The notes beneath the pieces are model-generated. The model was given only the letters and a program-made list of their open reading frames with translations, made no database searches and was not told the origin of the DNA. Shown in pieces: positions 27,120 through 36,502 of a DNA stretch of 64,000 nucleotides. The stretch spans positions 103,418 to 167,417 of the forward strand of contig JACQZP010000036.1 in the NCBI GenBank assembly GCA_016213825.1, in the 5' to 3' direction. The stretch's first letter is position 1; each line of letters begins with the position of its first letter. This DNA comes from Acetobacterium woodii. Lineage in GTDB: Bacteria > Bacillota > Clostridia > Eubacteriales > Eubacteriaceae. The position numbers were made by a program, and so were the translations under genes.

Positions 27120-29597
27120 ATGAAACTGAAATATAAAACAATAATAATCGCCCTTTGCAGTGCCGCAGTGCTGTTGGGGATCACCTATGGGATTTTTTAT
27201 TGGGTCTTTTACGGCTATGTTGACACAGCTCAGAGAAACCAGATTGATAAAGATTTTAGAATGGTGGAGACCATTATTGCGAATGAAAAAGATAATTTGA
27301 ACAGTATTCTGAAAGATTGGGCCTATTGGGATGATACCTATAATTTTATCAACGACCACAATCCGGATTATGTAAAAGCTAATCTCAATGAGGCGTCGCT
27401 GGAAAACTTGAGTTTGAATATGATGCTTTTTATCAACCAAACCGGTGAGGTAGTGGGATATGGGGATTTTGGCTTGACTGATGAACAATCCACGGCGCTC
27501 GTGGAAAAAATCAGACAGAATAATTTTTATGCCGGGATTCTTACAGATGATGAAGATACCAAAACAAGTCTGATAATTCTTGACGGACAGCCCTATCTGA
27601 TTGCATCGGGACGGATTAATAATTCCAGCCGTAATGCCGTAAGCAATGGTAGCATGGTGATGGTAAAGACTTTTGATGACAAGATGACTGCTTATATCGA
27701 TACGCTAACCGGAGTTAATGTGGAATTAAGAGCAGCGGAGACGACTTCAACGATTCAGGAAAATCAAATTCTCAATCGAGAATTTGATGGAAAACCCTAT
27801 CTCACAGCCAGTCGACTCCAGCCAGATATCTATGGGGAAGAAACGGTTCTGATGACGATTTCCCGGATTGAAGAAAACTATAGTTTTGTGAAACATCAGT
27901 TTAATCTGTTTATGGTCAGCTTTATTATGCTTCTTTTGCTGATCCTCAGCATTGATTATTTTATCGTAAACCGCTATTTTTTAAAAAGAATTGAAAAGCT
28001 CATCGCGTTTACCAAAGAAGTTGGTTTAAAACAGGACACCACCCTAACCATCGAAATGGATGGTAAAGATGAACTCAAAACTTTGGCGGTTTCAACCAAT
28101 CAGATGCTTCAGAAAATTGACCAGGCCAATCAGGACATAAAAATGATGGATGAGCGTTATCGTCTGATTATGGAAGCGACTAATGACGGCTATTTGGATA
28201 TCTGGATAAAAAAGAAAGAAGCTTATATCAGTCCGGAATGGAAGCAGTTAATTGGTTATCAGGGAAAGGATGGCTGCCAGCTATACGAAGATTACTTTTT
28301 AAAAATTCACTGGGAATGCAAAAAACGCTTGGAAAGCAGTTTCCTGGATATGCTTACTGGCAAGGTGGACTATTTTGAAGGGGAATATCGGGTACTATCG
28401 GAATTGTACGGCGTTATTTGGGTTTCGCATCGGGGCAAGGTGGTGCAACGAGATGAAAACAACGAGCCACTTCGTTTTATCAGTACCCTTTCCAATATTA
28501 CCAAAAGGAAAATAAATGAGGAAGAAATTCTATTTTTAAGTTATTCTGATCCTTTAACCCGGTTAAAAAACAGAGCCTATATGAAAAAGCAGTTTGAAGT
28601 GCTCGTACATCAGAAAAACGTCCATTATTTTATTATCATGTGCGATATCAATGGACTCAAGTTGACGAATGATGCCTTTGGTCATCAGGAAGGCGATCAG
28701 ATGCTGATTGCGGTGAGCAACGTTCTGCGGCGGATGTGTCGTCCCACCGATATGATTTCCCGATGGCCTGGCGATGAATTTGTCATTTTGCTCAAAGATG
28801 TTGATCAGGAGGGCGTTTGTCAGTTGATTCGGGATATTACCGATGAAATTGAGAAAATCCGGGATTTTCACTTGAATATCAGTGTGGCCATGGGTTATGC
28901 TGAAAACAATGCGGAGTTGAAGAGTCCGGAAGATGTGCTGAACCTGGCTGAAAATCGAATGTACCGAAATAAACTGATGGAAAGCAACAGTTCTAGAAAT
29001 GCTACGATCCGATCATTGGCCAGAACCCTCCATGAAAAAAGCACCGAGACGGAAGCCCATACCATGCGGATTACCCAACTAAGCAAGGCTTTGGGAAGCC
29101 GTTTAAATCTTCGTAAAGATCAGATGGATGAACTGGAATTGTTATCGCTACTACATGATATTGGCAAAATCGGGATACCGGAGTATATTCTGGACAAACC
29201 GGCCAAGCTCAGCAATGAAGAATGGAAGATCATCAAAACGCATCCGGAGATCGGCTATCGGATTGCCAAGTCAACGCCCGCCCTGGAGCATATTGCCGAG
29301 GATATAATGGCCCACCATGAAAAATATGACGGAACCGGTTATCCCAATGGGTTGAAAGCCGAGGCGATTCCCTATTTGGGCCGAATCATCAATGTGGTGG
29401 ACTCCTTTGATGTGATGACCCATAGCAGAAGCTATAAAAAAGCCAGTGATTTATCTTATGCTATCAACGAATTGAAAGCCTGTTCGGGCACCCAATTTGA
29501 TCCGGAAATCGTCGCGGCCTTTCTTAAAATGATTGAAGATGAGGGACTGCCGGTGCGGCTTGAAATTTCGATTTTAATTGATAACCAGGAAAATTAA
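27120..29597 (+). CDS. CHASE4-PAS-GGDEF-HD-GYP signalling protein
   Basis: The protein has 825 residues. It has a membrane segment at about 7-30, a CHASE4-like extracytoplasmic domain (FRMVETIIANEKDNLNSILKDWAYWDDTY), a second membrane segment near 265-285, a HAMP-like linker and a PAS domain (about 340-470). A GGDEF domain with the variant motif RWPGDEF is followed by an HD-GYP domain with HDIGKIG and HHEKYDGTGYP. The HD-GYP site is complete, so cyclic di-GMP breakdown is the likely activity; the altered GGDEF may be inactive or regulatory. There is no gene partner. Confidence 0.88.
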   Translation: MKLKYKTIIIALCSAAVLLGITYGIFYWVFYGYVDTAQRNQIDKDFRMVETIIANEKDNLNSILKDWAYWDDTYNFINDHNPDYVKANLNEASLENLSLNMMLFINQTGEVVGYGDFGLTDEQSTALVEKIRQNNFYAGILTDDEDTKTSLIILDGQPYLIASGRINNSSRNAVSNGSMVMVKTFDDKMTAYIDTLTGVNVELRAAETTSTIQENQILNREFDGKPYLTASRLQPDIYGEETVLMTISRIEENYSFVKHQFNLFMVSFIMLLLLILSIDYFIVNRYFLKRIEKLIAFTKEVGLKQDTTLTIEMDGKDELKTLAVSTNQMLQKIDQANQDIKMMDERYRLIMEATNDGYLDIWIKKKEAYISPEWKQLIGYQGKDGCQLYEDYFLKIHWECKKRLESSFLDMLTGKVDYFEGEYRVLSELYGVIWVSHRGKVVQRDENNEPLRFISTLSNITKRKINEEEILFLSYSDPLTRLKNRAYMKKQFEVLVHQKNVHYFIIMCDINGLKLTNDAFGHQEGDQMLIAVSNVLRRMCRPTDMISRWPGDEFVILLKDVDQEGVCQLIRDITDEIEKIRDFHLNISVAMGYAENNAELKSPEDVLNLAENRMYRNKLMESNSSRNATIRSLARTLHEKSTETEAHTMRITQLSKALGSRLNLRKDQMDELELLSLLHDIGKIGIPEYILDKPAKLSNEEWKIIKTHPEIGYRIAKSTPALEHIAEDIMAHHEKYDGTGYPNGLKAEAIPYLGRIINVVDSFDVMTHSRSYKKASDLSYAINELKACSGTQFDPEIVAAFLKMIEDEGLPVRLEISILIDNQEN

Positions 29598-29627
29598 TAT
29601 AAGAAAAAACAGAAGGAGGAACAAGTT

Positions 29628-30083
29628 ATGACAGAAATGATTCAATTGGGGGCAATGGCCCCAGATTTCAAATTACAGGACCAGAATGGTGAGACTGTTA
29701 CGCTCAGTCAGTTTAAAGGCAAAAAGGTGCTGCTATCCTGGCATCCGCTGGCCTGGACATCGGTGTGTACCGATCAGATGCGTTCCCTGGATCGGAATTT
29801 TGACCGCTTTGCGGAAAAAAATGCGGTTGTGTTGGGATTCAGTGTTGACCCGCTACCCAGTAAATCGGTGTGGGCTAAGGCCTTGGCTTTAAAGCATTTA
29901 AAAGTACTGTCAGATTTTCTGCCACTGGGCGAAGTAGCCAAAGCATATGGCATTTTCAGTGAAGAACATGGGGCATCAAAAAGAGCCAATATCCTGATCA
30001 ATGAAGCAGGGATGGTGATCTGGGCCAAGAAATATGAAATTCGTACCCTACCGGATGTGGAAGAAGTATTGGGGAAAATGTAA
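29628..30083 (+). CDS. Peroxiredoxin (AhpC/TSA family)
   Basis: The protein has 151 residues. The active-site stretch is PLAWTSVCTDQM, where the cysteine is the peroxidatic residue and the threonine is conserved; no second cysteine is present, so it looks like a 1-Cys or AhpE/BCP-type enzyme needing an external thiol. It reduces hydroperoxides in the cytoplasm and fits the oxygen-defence needs of an anaerobe. It has a strong AAGGAGG site and lies 30 bp after the HD-GYP gene, so it may be co-transcribed. Confidence 0.88.
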   Translation: MTEMIQLGAMAPDFKLQDQNGETVTLSQFKGKKVLLSWHPLAWTSVCTDQMRSLDRNFDRFAEKNAVVLGFSVDPLPSKSVWAKALALKHLKVLSDFLPLGEVAKAYGIFSEEHGASKRANILINEAGMVIWAKKYEIRTLPDVEEVLGKM

Positions 30084-30147
30084 TCAGTTCGAAACCCTTT
30101 GTTTATAAAATAGACAGCTTTGGTGTTGGCATCGTAGGAGGTGCAGA

Positions 30148-31002
30148 ATGGAGAATTTAATCAACTATAGCCTGGTTGCTCAAACGGGATCGGTCCTGGA
30201 AAATGTGCTTTTTATTCTCATGTCTTTGGTTGGTTCAATTTTTGCGGTATGGCGGAATTCATTAAGTATTTCGGCGGCGTTGGGAGCCTTTCTACTGGGA
30301 GTGGCCTTGTATCTGGCTGGCGGTCCTTTGTTTTTTAGCTTATTGATGGTCTTCTTTTTGAGTTCCACCTTCCTGGCGCATTTTAAAGCGGGCTATAAAG
30401 ACCCGATCGAGGCTCGAATTCATGCCAAGTCTGGTCGTCGGGATATTGTTCAGGTTGGTGCCAATGGGGGCGCAGCGCTAATTATGGCGGTGCTCTTTGG
30501 ATTGACTCATCATCCGGCCTATATGGTGGCGGTAGCGGCTTCATTTGCGGCCTGCAATGCTGATACCTGGGCTTCGGAAATCGGAATTCTCAGCAAAAAA
30601 GCGCCAGTGTCGCTGATCACCTTTAAACCGGTTAGTCCGGGGCTTTCTGGCGGCGTTAGTCTGCTGGGACTGTTGGCGTCTCTGGGTGGCTCGGGGTTGG
30701 TAGCATTGACCTATGGTCTTTATCAGTTTGCCGCCGGAAACAGCGGCGTTTTGTTATGGTGGCAAATCGGCATTATTACATTGGGAGGGCTGTCAGGATC
30801 AATTGTGGACAGCTTAATGGGCGCTGCCATCCAGGCCAAGTACATCAGTTCAAAAACTGGTGAAATAACAGAAAAGCCAACCGATGGCAATCAGCCTAAT
30901 CAGTTGATCAGCGGTTTATCTTTTGTGAACAACGACTTTGTTAATTTTGCCAGTTCGTTGCTGGCCGCCATGCTAGTGCTGATGTTTGTTCAGTTTCAGT
31001 GA
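30148..31002 (+). CDS. DUF92 integral membrane protein
   Basis: The protein has 284 residues with about six to seven hydrophobic segments. The family motifs are present: NADTWASEIGILSK (about 140-155) and KPVSPGLSGGVSLLG. DUF92 includes the plant phytyl-phosphate kinase VTE6; bacterial members are mostly uncharacterised and may be prenyl or polyol phosphate kinases. The next gene encodes a tocopherol-cyclase-like protein, which makes a shared isoprenoid or lipid role plausible but unproven. Confidence 0.8.
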   Translation: MENLINYSLVAQTGSVLENVLFILMSLVGSIFAVWRNSLSISAALGAFLLGVALYLAGGPLFFSLLMVFFLSSTFLAHFKAGYKDPIEARIHAKSGRRDIVQVGANGGAALIMAVLFGLTHHPAYMVAVAASFAACNADTWASEIGILSKKAPVSLITFKPVSPGLSGGVSLLGLLASLGGSGLVALTYGLYQFAAGNSGVLLWWQIGIITLGGLSGSIVDSLMGAAIQAKYISSKTGEITEKPTDGNQPNQLISGLSFVNNDFVNFASSLLAAMLVLMFVQFQ

Positions 31003-31099
31003 GGTTAGCCGGTTAGCTGCGCCCTTGCGATGACAGTCAGCAAAGCCCATGACTTGTTAGTAATTACCAGAGTTTTAGTGACATGAAAGGAAAAGACAG

Positions 31100-32044
31100 A
31101 TGATCAAACAGGCATTTTTTCAAGGTAAGAATAAAAAAAGACGCTATTTTGAGGGCTGGTATTTTAAATGCATCAGTGCCGACCGCAAGCATGCCATTGC
31201 GATTATTCCGGGAATGGCCATTGATCCCCAGGGGAAAAAGCAGGCATTTATCCAAGTAATTAATGCGGTTACCGGCAAAACCTGGTATCATCATTTCCCA
31301 TATTCAGAGTTTATTGCATTGTCAGAGCGGTTTGATGTAGAAATTGACAACAATGCTTTTAATGCCGAAGGGCTATCTTTGAATGTTGATACCGAAGAAG
31401 GTATTATCAAAGGACGATTGACTTTTAAAAATAGTCATCCCTTTCCCAGTGGAAAAAAGAATCCTGGGATTATGGGACCTTTTGGGGTACTGCCATTTAT
31501 GGAATGCTACCACGCGATTATCCATTTATATCACGAGATAAATGGCGAAATTGAGTTAGATGGGGAGATCTTGAATTTTACTGGTGGGGTGGGTTATATC
31601 GAAAAAGACTATGGGCGATCTTTTCCCCGCACCTATCTGTGGCTTCAGGCCAGTCATTTTAATTTGAATAATGCTTCTTTTGTATTTTCCAGAGCCCGGA
31701 TTCCCTTTTTAGGAATAGAATTCCCGGGATTCTTTGCATATTTAACCGATTTTAAAGAGATCAATCTGCGCTTTGCCACCTATAATCATTCCAAGTTGGT
31801 AGAATGGGAAGTAGATCAAGAAAAGGGAACCTGTGCGGGAAAATTGACAGGCCCTGCGGGCCAGCTTGATTTTAAAGCCAGGATGGCCGGAGGCGGAAAA
31901 CTTCGGGCTCCGGTTGATGGTCTAATGGATCGGGAGATTGTTGAGAGCATTACTGCTGAGGTGTGGGTACGTTTAGCTAATCATCAAGGAGACGTTTTGT
32001 TTGAAGGGATAAGCAGCGAAGCGGGCATGGAGATATGCCTATAG
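31100..32044 (+). CDS. Tocopherol cyclase-like protein
   Basis: The protein has 314 residues with the motifs of the tocopherol-cyclase family: RRYFEGWYFKC near the N-terminus and GGVGYIEKDYGRSFPRTYLW in the middle. Distant homologues of plant VTE1 occur in bacteria that make no tocopherol, including clostridia, and probably have a lipocalin-like barrel binding a lipid. No signal peptide is seen. It lies 97 bp after the DUF92 gene on the same strand. Confidence 0.75.
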   Translation: MIKQAFFQGKNKKRRYFEGWYFKCISADRKHAIAIIPGMAIDPQGKKQAFIQVINAVTGKTWYHHFPYSEFIALSERFDVEIDNNAFNAEGLSLNVDTEEGIIKGRLTFKNSHPFPSGKKNPGIMGPFGVLPFMECYHAIIHLYHEINGEIELDGEILNFTGGVGYIEKDYGRSFPRTYLWLQASHFNLNNASFVFSRARIPFLGIEFPGFFAYLTDFKEINLRFATYNHSKLVEWEVDQEKGTCAGKLTGPAGQLDFKARMAGGGKLRAPVDGLMDREIVESITAEVWVRLANHQGDVLFEGISSEAGMEICL

Positions 32045-32059
32045 CTAAATTGATCAAAA

Positions 32060-32211
32060 TGTTGATAAAAAGCTATTTCATCCACATTTGATGTTGATAA
32101 CCTAGATAATTGTGGATAAAGTTGATTTTAAAAGGTGTAATTTTAGCCGTTTTATGAAAATATGAAGAGGTTATCCACAAATGTCCATAAAACCAACAGA
32201 ATTGTGGATAA
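32060..32211. promoter_or_regulatory. Cluster of DnaA boxes
   Basis: Three exact TTATCCACA boxes occur at 32111-32119 (minus), 32171-32179 (plus) and 32203-32211 (minus). Two one-mismatch copies, TTATCAACA, are at 32060-32068 and 32092-32100 (minus). All five fall within 152 bp of AT-rich DNA directly before the 5'-nucleotidase gene. No dnaA or dnaN is nearby, so a DnaA-binding regulatory or titration site is more likely than the chromosome origin. Confidence 0.75.
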
Positions 32212-32277
32212 CTTGGTCTTTCAACAGAGACAATAAGATTAAAAAATCATTACGAGATAGAAGATAAGAGGAATAAT

Positions 32278-33207
32278 ATGCATAAATTTGAAAACTGCCT
32301 GGTTGTTGGCATCTCATCCCGGGCGCTTTTTGATCTGGAAGAGGAAAACCAGATTTTTAATGAAGAAGGGGTGGAGGCGTATACCAAATATCAGATTGAA
32401 CATGAAAATGATCTGTTAAAACCGGGCACCGGTTTTGCTCTGATCAAGGCCTTACTGAAGCTCAACCAAATCGGTTCGGAGGAACGGAAAACTGAAATCA
32501 TTGTGATGTCGAGAAACAATGCCGATAGCAGTCTGCGGATTTTTAATTCGATCAAGCATTACAATTTGGATATCACCCGGGCGGCCCTGGTCAGCGGCGC
32601 CTTGCTGGCACCTTATCTGGAGGCCTTCAATACGGATCTGTTTCTATCTGCCAATGAAGAGGATGTGCAGGAGGCTATTAACGCCGGGCTGGCGGCGGGG
32701 ATCATTTATACCCAACACCTGGCCTACGAAGAAGTCACGGAAATCGACCAGATCAGAATTGCTTTTGATGGGGATGCAGTGCTTTTTTCAGACGAGTCCG
32801 AACTTATTTATAAAAGTCAGGGAATTGAAGCCTTTCAGGCCAATGAAATTAAAAATGCTAGAAAACCCCTGCCAGCAGGACCCTTTGCCAAGTTTCTTAA
32901 AACCCTGTCGGCCATCCAAAAGGAGTTTGATAAAAGTCATTCACCCATCCGCACGGCTCTGGTCACCGCCAGAAATGCTCCGGCGCACGAGCGGGTCATC
33001 CGAACCTTGCGAGCTTGGGATGTACGAATTGATGAGGCTTTTTTTCTGGGTGGCATGAGCAAGCAAGAAGTATTAAAAGCCTTCGGCGCTCATATCTATT
33101 TTGACGACCAGGCCATCCACACCGATGCGACCTCGGAATTTGTTCCTTCTGCCCGGGTGCCCTATAAGAACTCGGACCGGTTGATTGAGGTCGTAAAAGA
33201 AGACTAA
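32278..33207 (+). CDS. Cytosolic 5'-nucleotidase (NT5C1-like)
   Basis: The protein has 309 residues and resembles the cytosolic 5'-nucleotidase I family. Recognisable parts are LVVGISSRALFDLEEEN at the start, KTEIIVMSRNNADSSLRIFN, RIAFDGDAVLFSDESE (the second acidic motif) and HIYFDDQAIHTD at the end. Members dephosphorylate nucleoside monophosphates. The DnaA boxes upstream suggest a link to replication and nucleotide supply. It has its own terminator. Confidence 0.8.
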   Translation: MHKFENCLVVGISSRALFDLEEENQIFNEEGVEAYTKYQIEHENDLLKPGTGFALIKALLKLNQIGSEERKTEIIVMSRNNADSSLRIFNSIKHYNLDITRAALVSGALLAPYLEAFNTDLFLSANEEDVQEAINAGLAAGIIYTQHLAYEEVTEIDQIRIAFDGDAVLFSDESELIYKSQGIEAFQANEIKNARKPLPAGPFAKFLKTLSAIQKEFDKSHSPIRTALVTARNAPAHERVIRTLRAWDVRIDEAFFLGGMSKQEVLKAFGAHIYFDDQAIHTDATSEFVPSARVPYKNSDRLIEVVKED

Positions 33208-33227
33208 GCAAATTGAATTTTAACATT

Positions 33228-33263
33228 AAAAAGAATCCTCTCGTCGAAAGAGGATTCTTTTTT
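33228..33263 (+). terminator. Terminator of the nucleotidase gene
   Basis: Arms 33228-33241 and 33249-33262 are perfect complements followed by T's. The remaining gap to 33576 holds an extended -10 element, TGGTATACT, at 33451-33459, the likely promoter of the GTPase pair. Confidence 0.88.
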
Positions 33264-33575
33264 GTGAGAAAGGAGTTCATGAAAAGATATATATTAAACC
33301 GAGTGATCATTGAGGGGTGAACAATCGGTGGAACACTTATATACAGTGGTTGATTTAATGTTCTTAGTTTACCGCTGGTCTGTGGTCAGGTCTTGATTAT
33401 TTTGTGATAATTAAGTGAACATTTAACTTAAATGAAAATTAACAATTCTTTGGTATACTGTCAAAATAAAAACGGGTTGCATAAGACTAGGATAGACTTA
33501 TTTTGTTATAGGTAAGTGGAAAAGCGTTACAGATAATCAGATTAAATCAGGCGAAAAACAAGAAAGAGGGTAGCA

Positions 33576-34754
33576 ATGAAAGACTATCGACCAGACGATT
33601 TTGATTTTAATCAAACCCTTGGAGAAATCACCCAAGGAATAAAAAAACCAAACATCTTGATTTGCGGTGCCACCGGTGCCGGAAAAAGCTCAGTAGTGAA
33701 TTATGTTTTTGGGGAGGATGTTGCCAAAATTGGTCATGGCATCCCGGTGACCCGGGGGATTACAAAATTTCAGCAAGAAAATATCGGGGTGGTGCTTTAC
33801 GACACCGAAGGCTATGAAATTGGAACCGAAAAGGTATCAAATTACAAACTTAATGTGGAAACCTGGGTAAATGAATTCAGAGAAAATGAATCCGATAAAC
33901 ATCAGACAATGAAGACAGCAAATGACAATAGTGATTTAAGCAATCAGATCCATGAAGTCTGGTACTGTATTTCCGCAGCGAATAAACGGGTTACGGACAT
34001 GGACATCGACGTAATCAGGATGCTTAACAGAAAAAAACTGCCGCTGGCGGTGGTGTTGACCCAAATTGATAACGTCGATGCAGAAGAACTTCAGGCTATG
34101 GAAGAGGCGATTCGCAATAATTGTCAAGTTGAATTTTTTAGAACCAGCGTGTCCGATGATGAAGTGGTTATTAGTGCGCTAAATGATTATCTGCAATGGG
34201 ATGAACTCATTAAATGGGCTATCGATCACTTGGACGAATCCCTGCGGGAAGGTTTTATCAGCGCCCTTAAAGGAAATTTGGCAGCCAAGAAGCGCCTGAT
34301 TAACCATAAAATTATTCCGCTTTACACCAGTGGGGCGGCTGGGGTTGCCCTGACGCCGATTCCCTTTTCTGATGCGGCGCTGCTGGTACCGATCCAAATC
34401 AAAATGTCGCTGCATATTATGAAAACCTACGGATTGGATCAAAAGCTGGGGAATCTTTCCTCCCTGGTGGGTTCGGTGGTGGTTTCCGAGTCGGGCCGAT
34501 TATTAGCGCAAACCCTGAGTGCCAATCTGTTTAAACTGATTCCCGGAGTGGGAACAGCCATTGGTACCACGGTTAACACCGCGGTGGCATCCAGCTTTAC
34601 TGCCGCCATGGGTTATGCCATTTCGGAGATTTGTTTTCGCTGCGCCACGGCAGTATTTGAAGAGGGCAAGGAAATTGAATGGAATGATTATTTTAACGGC
34701 GAAAATATCGGAAAATTAATGACCGAGTGGTTTAGGGTTGCCAGACGTGGATAA
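33576..34754 (+). CDS. GTPase with C-terminal DUF697-like membrane-associated domain
   Basis: The protein has 392 residues. The G domain (about 25-220) has G1 CGATGAGKSSVVNYVF, G3 LYDTEGYE and a G4-like LTQID; the last replaces NKxD. The C-terminal part (about 245-370) is hydrophobic with PIPFSDAALLVPIQIKM and LIPGVGTAIGTTVNTAVA, as in the YcjF/DUF697 family, so it probably touches the membrane. It overlaps a second GTPase gene. The function of the pair is unknown. Confidence 0.78.
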   Translation: MKDYRPDDFDFNQTLGEITQGIKKPNILICGATGAGKSSVVNYVFGEDVAKIGHGIPVTRGITKFQQENIGVVLYDTEGYEIGTEKVSNYKLNVETWVNEFRENESDKHQTMKTANDNSDLSNQIHEVWYCISAANKRVTDMDIDVIRMLNRKKLPLAVVLTQIDNVDAEELQAMEEAIRNNCQVEFFRTSVSDDEVVISALNDYLQWDELIKWAIDHLDESLREGFISALKGNLAAKKRLINHKIIPLYTSGAAGVALTPIPFSDAALLVPIQIKMSLHIMKTYGLDQKLGNLSSLVGSVVVSESGRLLAQTLSANLFKLIPGVGTAIGTTVNTAVASSFTAAMGYAISEICFRCATAVFEEGKEIEWNDYFNGENIGKLMTEWFRVARRG

Positions 34755-35871
34755 AACTTGCGAAACAAATGTATTAATCTTGGGAAAAACCGGAGTCGGT
34801 AAGACATCATTGTTTAATTATATTTTTGGCGTGGATCTGATGAAAACCGGAGCCGGCCGACCAGTTACCGGAATGGGGTTGTTTGAGGAAACCATTGCCT
34901 TAAATCCCAATCTTCTTCTGCACCTCTATGATTCCTGGGGACTGGAAGCCGATAAATCCGAAAGCTGGAAAGCCTTGATTCAGAAGGCCTTAGATCAGCA
35001 CAATGTCCGAGAAATCAAAGACTGGTTTCATACGATTATTTATTGTCTTTCCGCTAAAGCAGCCCGGGTGGAAGACTTTGATCTGGAGATGATTAACACC
35101 CTGGCTAAGGATGGCAATCCAGTATTGGTAGTGCTCACCCACTGTGATGTAATGAATGTCAAGCCGTCCATTGAGGCCATGCGAAAAGTCATCACTGAGA
35201 AAACTTCAGTGCAAAATCAGGATATTGTGGAAGTATCCAATCATGCGAAAAAGCTCCTCAGCGGTAAGCAAACTGAAGCTTTTGGAAAAGAACAGATCAT
35301 CCATCGGATCAAGGTTAATCTGTTGGGCTCTATTTCCAGCAAAATGCCTAAAATTCTGGAAGACATTGGTCATCAGAAAATAGATCAGTGGTACCGGGAT
35401 TGTCTGGAAGTTGTCGAAAAAAATGTGGGCTTTTTAAATCCGTCATCAGCAAAAAAAGAGCAGGCACGCAACCAGTATTTTGACATCTATGCCCAGGATA
35501 TTTTTGATGAAATTACCAAAGAATCGGATGCCTTATTTAATGAAGCTTATGACTACTATAATGTTTTTAGCAGCCAATTCTTCGGAAATGCTCTAGTAGA
35601 AGTCAGCAATCAGCAGAAAACGCCGCAAATTACCCATTTTCAGATTAAAAAAGGCGACAAGATTGCCTCGACCATTGCCGGGACAATTTTTTTAGCGATA
35701 CCGGTAGTCGGACTGTTAGGTAAATTTGCCATCCGGGAAAAAACCAAGGCTTACTATCGTGAAGGACTAAGGCATAATAAGGCGTTACTGGAAAATCTGC
35801 TGGAGTCATGCGTGGTTATTTTAAATGATGAATTAAAAAAGATCAATTCTGGGTTATCGATAGAAGCATAA
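34747..35871 (+). CDS. Second GTPase of the pair
   Basis: The protein has 374 residues from the GTG at 34747, which has TAGGG at proper spacing; a TTG at 34738 has none. G1 is LGKTGVGKTSLFNYIFGVD, G3 LYDSWGLE and G4-like LTHCD. The middle region is helical, and a hydrophobic stretch (IASTIAGTIFLAIPVVGLLG) lies near residue 310-330. It shares the G domain type of its neighbour but not the same C-terminal domain. The start overlaps the stop of the first gene by 8 bp, so the products are probably made in fixed proportion and act together. Confidence 0.75.
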   Translation: MDKTCETNVLILGKTGVGKTSLFNYIFGVDLMKTGAGRPVTGMGLFEETIALNPNLLLHLYDSWGLEADKSESWKALIQKALDQHNVREIKDWFHTIIYCLSAKAARVEDFDLEMINTLAKDGNPVLVVLTHCDVMNVKPSIEAMRKVITEKTSVQNQDIVEVSNHAKKLLSGKQTEAFGKEQIIHRIKVNLLGSISSKMPKILEDIGHQKIDQWYRDCLEVVEKNVGFLNPSSAKKEQARNQYFDIYAQDIFDEITKESDALFNEAYDYYNVFSSQFFGNALVEVSNQQKTPQITHFQIKKGDKIASTIAGTIFLAIPVVGLLGKFAIREKTKAYYREGLRHNKALLENLLESCVVILNDELKKINSGLSIEA

Positions 35872-35994
35872 ATTATCTTATCAAATATGTTATAAAAATA
35901 AATGTTTGTAAGATTTAAAAAATGATTAATCAGGTTGTGTTAGGGTATTAACTTAAACAACAATAATTTTCTAACATAAAAAGGAGAGACCGAG

Positions 35995-36432
35995 ATGGAA
36001 CTGGTAGATAAAATTGGCGTCATATATTGGAGTTATAAGGAAAGCACTGAGATTATGGCTGAAAAAATATCAAATGGGATTGATGAAGCCGGATGCAAAG
36101 CAATTTTAGTTAACGTGGTTGACTTTGATATTAACAGCATCGATACATATGATAAAATTGTTCTGGGTTGCCCGGCAATGACTGGAGAAGCCCTTGAAAA
36201 AACCGAATTTGAGCCTTTTTTCAAAGCGATTTCCAGCCATCTGAAAGGAAAGAAGGTAGCCCTTTTCGGATCCCATGGATGGGGTGCTGGTGAGTGGATG
36301 GATGACTGGGAGAACCGGGTGAAAGATCTGGGAGCGATTCTCTTTGATAAGGGCTTAACCATTCTAGGCGAACCGGATAAAAATGGTCGACATCAATGCG
36401 TTGAGTATGGAAAAGCGTTTGCAGAATTTTAA
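35995..36432 (+). CDS. Flavodoxin
   Basis: The protein has 145 residues, the size of short-chain flavodoxins. The FMN phosphate loop is YWSYKESTEIMAE, which keeps serine and threonine residues but lacks the usual glycine. The isoalloxazine loops are LGCPAMTGE and FGSHGWGAGEWM. It carries one or two low-potential electrons and may replace ferredoxin. It is monocistronic, with a terminator after it. Confidence 0.85.
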   Translation: MELVDKIGVIYWSYKESTEIMAEKISNGIDEAGCKAILVNVVDFDINSIDTYDKIVLGCPAMTGEALEKTEFEPFFKAISSHLKGKKVALFGSHGWGAGEWMDDWENRVKDLGAILFDKGLTILGEPDKNGRHQCVEYGKAFAEF

Positions 36433-36458
36433 AATGAAATTAAAAAGTGGAAATTGTT

Positions 36459-36502
36459 AAACCCAATCATCGACGATTTGTTTTGATGATTGGGTTTTTG
36501 AT
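36459..36502 (+). terminator. Terminator of the flavodoxin gene
   Basis: Arms 36459-36471 and 36485-36497 are perfect 13-bp complements ending in T's. Confidence 0.85.

Noticed and set aside
32060..32211. DnaA boxes as the chromosome origin
   Set aside because: No dnaA, dnaN, recF or gyrB nearby and no clear AT-rich unwinding repeats; treated as a regulatory or titration site.
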